A stretch of 18,923 nucleotides of DNA, taken from NCBI GenBank assembly GCA_964615935.1, contig CAZTTG010000112.1, positions 1-18,923 of the forward strand, in the 5' to 3' direction. Within the stretch, counting starts at the first letter, position 1, and each line of letters opens with the position of its first letter. The position numbers and the translations under genes are program-made. The notes below the pieces were generated by a model. The model ran no database searches and was not told where the DNA came from. It worked only from the letters and a program-made list of their open reading frames with translations. This document shows, piece after piece, positions 15,010 through 18,923 of the stretch. This DNA comes from CAZTTG01 sp964615935 (GTDB lineage: Bacteria; Planctomycetota; UBA1135; GCA-002686595).

Positions 15010-15599
15010 TCCGGCTCCGCCAGCTCGAGATGCGCTTCGACGAGGTGCACGCGCTATCGCTCTCCGCGCTCGACGTCGAGGAGGGGGAACGCCTCGGCAT
15101 CCGGGGGCGCAACGGGAGCGGCAAGTCGACGCTCATGCGGATCCTCGCCGGGCTGTTGCGCCCGACAAGCGGGACGATCCAGGGCCTCCCGCCCCCGGGG
15201 CGCGCCGTGCTGGTGCACCAGCGGCCCTACCTCTTCCGCGGCACGGCCGGCGAGAACGTCGCCTACGCCCTGCGCCTCCAGCGCCGACCCCCGCACGAGG
15301 TCGGGGACTGGCTCGAGCGGCTGGGGGCGGGTCACCTCGCCGGGCGGCGCGCCGGAGACCTGTCCAGCGGAGAGCGGCGCCGCGTGGCCATCGCGCGCGC
15401 CCTGGCTATCCGGCCGCGCCTCCTGCTCCTCGACGAACCCTGCGCCGGGCTGGACGCTCCGGGCCTCGAGGCCCTCCTCCGCGCGATCGAGGAGTACGCC
15501 GGCACGATGATCGCCACCGCGCCCGAGCTCGATCGCCTCGCCCCGTCCCGGATCGTGGACCTTTTCGCGCCGGGGGAGGGCGCCCTTCGTGGTACATAA
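15006..15599 (+). CDS. tupC: Tungstate/molybdate ABC transporter ATPase (TupC-like), H-loop His replaced by Ala
   Basis: A 197-residue ATPase, short for the family (tungstate/molybdate ATPases often exceed 220). Walker A GRNGSGKST (34-42), Q-loop Gln72 in VHQRPYLF, signature LSSGERRRVAIARAL (119-133), Walker B LLLLDEP (139-145) and D-loop AGLD (147-150) are intact. The H-loop, normally ...THD... after Walker B, reads IATAPELDRLAP, so Ala172 stands where the catalytic-switch His is expected. The sequence is clean on both sides, so a frameshift is not the cause. The C-terminal molybdate-sensing domain of ModC is absent. The GTG start at 15006 overlaps the permease stop. Whether the Ala lowers activity is unknown. 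Confidence 0.9.
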   Translation: MIRLRQLEMRFDEVHALSLSALDVEEGERLGIRGRNGSGKSTLMRILAGLLRPTSGTIQGLPPPGRAVLVHQRPYLFRGTAGENVAYALRLQRRPPHEVGDWLERLGAGHLAGRRAGDLSSGERRRVAIARALAIRPRLLLLDEPCAGLDAPGLEALLRAIEEYAGTMIATAPELDRLAPSRIVDLFAPGEGALRGT

Positions 15600-15647
15600 C
15601 GCGGCGTCGTCGCGAGCATCGACCGGGCCAGGAACAGGGAGGTTCAG

Positions 15648-16502
15648 ATGAGTGGGGACATTCCGGTACTGATGGCGGAGGGAGAGGGTCTGGCGGAGGC
15701 CTGGGAGAACTCGCTCATCGCGGTCCACCGGGACGGCTGCGAGATCCAGACGGAGTACGACAAGCCGGAGGATCCGCCCAGCAAGGACGCCTCGATGGTC
15801 ATCGTGGTCCGCGACCCGCTCGCCGAGCCGATGATCCACAAGGACCTCCCGGGCGGACTGGAGGACCTCCAGGAGTACGTCATGGAGGTCCTGGACGGCA
15901 TCAAGGACCACTGCATCCGGAACCCGGACGACCCCGAGGACACGCGCTGGGAGTACACCTACCACCAGCGCCTGTTCGGCTACACGGTGCCGGGCTCGGA
16001 GGAGATGCACGACCAGATCGAGCGCATGGCCGCGAAGCTCGCCGAGGCGCCCCACACTCGGCGGGCCCAGGCGATCACCTGGAAGGTGTGGGAGGACAAC
16101 TCCTGCTACGACCCGGCCTGCCTGCAGAGCATCTGGTGCCGGGTGCTGCCCGACGACCAGGGCGGGTGGATCCTGAACACCAACGTCCGCTTCCGCTCGA
16201 ACGACGCCTACAAGGCGGCGTTCATGAACATGTTCGCCCTGATCCAGCTCCAGACCCGGATCGCCGCGAGGATCTCGGAGCTCTCTGGCCACACCGTCCG
16301 GCTCGGGCGCTACGTCCACCAGGCGGACAGCTACCACATCTACGGCTCCTACTTCGAGGAGTTCGAGTCGCGCTTCCTCAAGTCCCTCGACCGTCGGACC
16401 TTCGAGCAGCGGACCTTCCGCTACGGCGACGTCAAGGACCTGATGGACGAGGCGATCCCCGCGATCCTCGAGAAGGCGGCCAGGATGGGCCGGGATTCCT
16501 AG
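15648..16502 (+). CDS. Divergent thymidylate-synthase-family protein
   Basis: A 284-residue protein of the thymidylate synthase / dCMP hydroxymethylase fold. Residues aligning with E. coli ThyA: Arg138-Arg139 (phosphate), catalytic Cys158 in DPACLQ (ThyA APCH), Arg183-Ser184-x-Asp186 in RFRSND, Asn194 (nucleotide-selecting Asn177) and His230/Tyr232 in SYHIYGSY. The His after the catalytic Cys is Leu here. The N-terminal third (1-100) is unlike ThyA and acidic. It probably methylates or hydroxymethylates a pyrimidine nucleotide using a folate; whether it is the cell's thymidylate synthase is uncertain. The ATG at 15648 has a strong AGGGAGG five bases upstream. It begins 48 bases after tupC and may be co-transcribed, though a functional link to metal transport is not obvious. 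Confidence 0.82.
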   Translation: MSGDIPVLMAEGEGLAEAWENSLIAVHRDGCEIQTEYDKPEDPPSKDASMVIVVRDPLAEPMIHKDLPGGLEDLQEYVMEVLDGIKDHCIRNPDDPEDTRWEYTYHQRLFGYTVPGSEEMHDQIERMAAKLAEAPHTRRAQAITWKVWEDNSCYDPACLQSIWCRVLPDDQGGWILNTNVRFRSNDAYKAAFMNMFALIQLQTRIAARISELSGHTVRLGRYVHQADSYHIYGSYFEEFESRFLKSLDRRTFEQRTFRYGDVKDLMDEAIPAILEKAARMGRDS

Positions 16503-16505
16503 ACC

Positions 16506-17996
16506 TCAGGCGGGCCAGGGGCCCTCGTATCCCGTCTCCGCGAGCCGCATGCGGTGCAGGACGGCGAAGTGTCGGAAGCGGCGGGCGAAGTCGCCGGCGA
16601 ACAGCAGGTTGTGGTGCCCCTTGACCATGCACGCGTCCTGGCGGTCGGTGACCTCGATCTCGACGTTGGTGGTGCAACCACCCACCGGGGGCATGCGGTG
16701 GGACTCGACGACCCTGCCCGCGTACACGTCGAGCGCGGGCGGATCGCCGGGGTGGTAGCGGACCATCGTCACCGGATCCTCTTCCTTCCAGAAGACCTGG
16801 ACCGCGCAGCTCCCCTCGTTCGTGTGGGCGAAGCGGCGCAGCAGGTGGGGCAGCTCCGGACCGTCCGGTCCGTAGGCCCTCGTCGGACAGGTGCAGTGGG
16901 AGGCGTAGTAGTGGTTTCGCTCCGTCTCGAAGGCGGGGTTGTGCTGGAAGCCCGGCCGGCCGACGAGCAGCTGGCCGAGCATCTGCGTGTACATGGCCGG
17001 GAAGTCGTTCTCGCAGGCGGCCGGCACCAGCTCGCCGTTCAGCCTCGAGAAGCTCATGCACGGCTTGAGCATGCCCCGGCGCAGGCAGTTCATCGTGAGG
17101 CCGTCGGCGCCCTCGTCGGCCAGGAGCTTCTTCAAGGCCAGGTGCGCCCGGGCCGCGTTCTCCAGGGCCTCGGGAGCGAGGCCGTGCCGCTCGCGAGCCC
17201 CCTCGGTGAACGACGCGATGAGCTCGCGCGCTTCATTCCCGATGGCCACCCGGCCGAACTCCTCCGCGTAGCGGGCAAAGGGGATCACCCGGACGGTCGT
17301 CCCGAGGAAGGTCTCCCGGCCCTCGCGCGGCTCCTTCGCCTCGGTGATGCTCAGGAGCAGGCTCTGCGACGCCCGCTTGCGCGCGTCGATCATGCGCAGA
17401 CCCCACTCGATGGCCGGCAGGTCGTCCAGGGCCTGGATGAAGTACAGACCTGGCCGCCGGTACTTCTCGATCGAGCCGTGCTTCACGCCGAGGCCGATGT
17501 AGAAGACCGCCGGAATCCCCGAGGCGTCGGCGGTGTCGAGCACCAGGTCCGCGTGGTCCAGGCTGCGGTTGTAGAACATGATCAGGAGCAATCCGTCCGG
17601 CGGCCGCTCCTCGAGCTCCCGGGCGACCCGTTGCGCCCCCTCCGCGGTGGCGATCGGACGATCGTCGATGTGAAGCACCATCCCGCGCTCCGCCGCCATC
17701 TCCCGGAGGGCGGCGGCGTAGCGGCGGTGGCGATCCTCGGCGTCGAACTCGTTGCCCGGCCAGCTCCACCAGCCATCCGGGTCGTCCGCTAAGGTCTTCG
17801 ACGGCGGGTAGAGGAAGGCGACGCGCACGACGGCGCCCTCCTTCTCTCGCCTCCGACGGCTGTCTCCCACCACGGCCCCGAGATCGAGCGGGCGCATGGC
17901 CGCGGCGCCGAACGCCAGCCCCATGCCCGCCATGAACTCGCGTCGATCGTGGCCGCCGGTGCAGCACCCACCGACCTCTGACTCGTCGCCCCTCAT
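16506..17996 (-). CDS. Tat-exported L-fucose/L-arabinose isomerase-fold protein
   Basis: A 496-residue protein. The N-terminus has CCTGG then HDRREFMAGMGLAFGAAAM (residues 16-34), a twin-arginine leader. The body has the FucI/AraA-type fold: an N-terminal nucleotide-like fold (VVRVAFLYPPSKT onward), MFYNRSLDHADLVLDTADASGIPAVFYIGLG (140-170), and a C-terminal half with GLTMNCLRRGMLKPCMSFSRLNG, VPAACENDFPAMYTQMLGQLL (Glu329, Asp331) and YASHCTCP (His367). The Glu/Asp/His set corresponds to the metal site of fucose isomerases. Known isomerases are cytosolic, so the Tat leader is unusual and could mean a non-catalytic or different extracytoplasmic role. Start at 17996 with a strong AGGAGG (18003-18008). 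It is divergent from the GH95-like gene, and ends 3 bases from the convergent thymidylate-synthase-like gene. Confidence 0.85.
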   Translation of the reverse strand: MRGDESEVGGCCTGGHDRREFMAGMGLAFGAAAMRPLDLGAVVGDSRRRREKEGAVVRVAFLYPPSKTLADDPDGWWSWPGNEFDAEDRHRRYAAALREMAAERGMVLHIDDRPIATAEGAQRVARELEERPPDGLLLIMFYNRSLDHADLVLDTADASGIPAVFYIGLGVKHGSIEKYRRPGLYFIQALDDLPAIEWGLRMIDARKRASQSLLLSITEAKEPREGRETFLGTTVRVIPFARYAEEFGRVAIGNEARELIASFTEGARERHGLAPEALENAARAHLALKKLLADEGADGLTMNCLRRGMLKPCMSFSRLNGELVPAACENDFPAMYTQMLGQLLVGRPGFQHNPAFETERNHYYASHCTCPTRAYGPDGPELPHLLRRFAHTNEGSCAVQVFWKEEDPVTMVRYHPGDPPALDVYAGRVVESHRMPPVGGCTTNVEIEVTDRQDACMVKGHHNLLFAGDFARRFRHFAVLHRMRLAETGYEGPWPA

Positions 17997-18175
17997 CGCA
18001 ATCCTCCTGGCAAGATGTGCCCACCTGCGCCGTCGGTTCCGCCGGTCATCATACAGGAGATCGGGGAGGGCCCCGATTCCCCTTGCTGCGCTGCGGGTCG
18101 GAGACGCCTGCGGATAGGATTTCGCCGTGCTCGGTCACCCCTGCCGGACGCGGTCCGGACCACCGAAAGGTGCCC
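17997..18175. promoter_or_regulatory. Divergent promoter region of the fucose-isomerase-fold and GH95-like genes
   Basis: On the minus strand, TATGAT (complement of 18048-18053) matches five of six bases of a -10 box, about 50 bases before the start at 17996. Just upstream, at the -35 position, lies the inverted repeat ATCGGGG (18060-18066) / CCCCGAT (18071-18077) with a 4-base spacer. This is a good place for a regulator to bind. No convincing plus-strand promoter was found. Confidence 0.35.
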
Positions 18176-18923
18176 ATGCTGGAAGTCGTCTCTCATCTCC
18201 TGCTCGCCCTGGCCCCACCCTGCGGTCCCGGCGTCCCGGCGAGCCCTATCCCCCGCATGGTGGCGGAGCACCCCTGCCCTGAGCGCGGGACGTGGAGCGA
18301 GCATCCGGCCACGCGCTGGGAGGACGCGATGGTCTCCGGCAATGGCCGGATGGGCGTGATGGTCTTCGGCGATCCAGAAGAGGAGACGATCGTCGCCAAC
18401 CACTGCCGCCTGTTCCTGCCCCTGGGCAGCCGCGAGATCGTGCCCGATCTGGCCGGCCTCCTGCCGGAGCTGCGCGAGGTCATCGGGGACCGGGAGGACT
18501 ATCGGGGCGGCATGGACTTCCTGCTCGCCGAGGCCCGGGAGCAGGGCTTTCCCGGGATCGTCTACACCGATCCGTTCCATCCGGGGATGTTCGTGCACGT
18601 CCGGCACGCTGCTGCCGGAGAGGTCCGCGGCTACTCGCGCTCCGAGGACTTCGCGACCGGCGAGGTCGCGGTGCAGTGGACCGACGACCGCGGCAGATGG
18701 TCACGCCGCTCCTTCGTGTCGCGCGCCGACAACGCAATCGTGACGCGGATGCGCGGCTCAGCAAAGCTCGACTGCGAGCTCGTCTTCCCCCCCCTCAGCC
18801 CATCGGCGGGAGATGGAGGCGGAGGTTGGATCGCCGGGGTCAGCTCCGATCAGATCGAGAGCACCCGCACACTCGGGATCGGAACGGTCGCGTATCACAA
18901 CGTCTACACCAGGGGCAAGGGGG
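18176..18923 (+). CDS. GH95-like glycoside hydrolase, N-terminal part (runs off the window)
   Basis: Open from the ATG at 18176 to the end of the window, about 249 codons, without a stop. GAAAGG lies 5 bases upstream of the start. The first 25 residues (MLEVVSHLLLALAPPCGPGVPA) form a weak signal peptide. Residues about 38-90 match the N-terminal domain of GH95/GH65-type enzymes: ATRWEDAMVSGNGRMGVMVFGDPEEETIVANHCRLFLPLG, equivalent to the W-x-E-A-x-P-x-G-N-G-x-x-G pattern of alpha-L-fucosidase family 95. The catalytic (alpha/alpha)6 barrel lies beyond the edge, so activity cannot be judged. Fucosidase is the best guess, and the neighbour with a fucose-isomerase fold supports it weakly. Alternatives include galactosidase in the same family. 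Confidence 0.72.
   Translation, partial: MLEVVSHLLLALAPPCGPGVPASPIPRMVAEHPCPERGTWSEHPATRWEDAMVSGNGRMGVMVFGDPEEETIVANHCRLFLPLGSREIVPDLAGLLPELREVIGDREDYRGGMDFLLAEAREQGFPGIVYTDPFHPGMFVHVRHAAAGEVRGYSRSEDFATGEVAVQWTDDRGRWSRRSFVSRADNAIVTRMRGSAKLDCELVFPPLSPSAGDGGGGWIAGVSSDQIESTRTLGIGTVAYHNVYTRGKG

Noticed and set aside
16503..16505. Terminator between the convergent thymidylate-synthase-like and isomerase-fold genes
   Set aside because: The gap is only 3 bases and no stem-loop followed by T was seen, so any terminator must lie inside the coding sequence.

Overview
The window is about 18.9 kb of very GC-rich bacterial chromosome (roughly 70% G+C by eye) with dense coding, many 4-base gene overlaps and several GTG/TTG starts. 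The gene families suggest a high-GC member of the Planctomycetota or a related soil or marine lineage. Pointers are an exported Gfo/Idh/MocA oxidoreductase with a twin-arginine leader, a HEAT-plus-VWA exported protein, sulfatase-like enzymes, a twin-arginine fucose-isomerase-fold protein and a GH95-like glycosidase. This lineage call is inference; no rRNA, tRNA, mobile element or CRISPR array was seen.

Layout. Positions 1-2996 (minus strand) hold a small lipoprotein that appears frameshifted, a membrane-anchored sulfatase-fold enzyme whose nucleophile position is Thr, and a very acidic exported protein of unknown function. Positions 3190-6847 (minus) are a three-gene molybdenum hydroxylase operon of the xanthine oxidase family, in the order 2Fe-2S, FAD and molybdopterin subunit, with ATGA and GTGA stop/start overlaps. 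Positions 7105-11175 (plus) carry an exported Gfo/Idh/MocA oxidoreductase, then a membrane-anchored YceI / coiled-coil / SUMF1-fold fusion overlapped by an ApbE-type FMN transferase. Positions 11225-13120 (minus) encode an exported HEAT-repeat/VWA protein. Positions 13496-15599 (plus) are a tungstate/molybdate ABC transporter (tupABC-like), followed 48 bases later by a divergent thymidylate-synthase-fold gene that keeps the catalytic residues (15648-16502). Positions 16506-17996 (minus) encode a Tat-exported fucose/arabinose-isomerase-fold protein, and divergent from it a GH95-like glycoside hydrolase runs off the right edge.

How the genes may work together. The tungstate/molybdate importer could supply metal to the molybdenum hydroxylase about 6.6 kb away, although no molybdopterin biosynthesis gene is present. 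The fucose-isomerase-fold protein and the GH95-like enzyme share a divergent promoter region and probably belong to one glycan-related locus. The least familiar unit is the YceI-SUMF1 fusion coupled to apbE: an exported lipid-binding-type barrel, a coiled coil and a formylglycine-enzyme-like fold in one polypeptide next to a covalent flavinylation enzyme. Other oddities are a tandem array of four inverted repeats upstream of tupA, and a TupC ATPase lacking the H-loop histidine.
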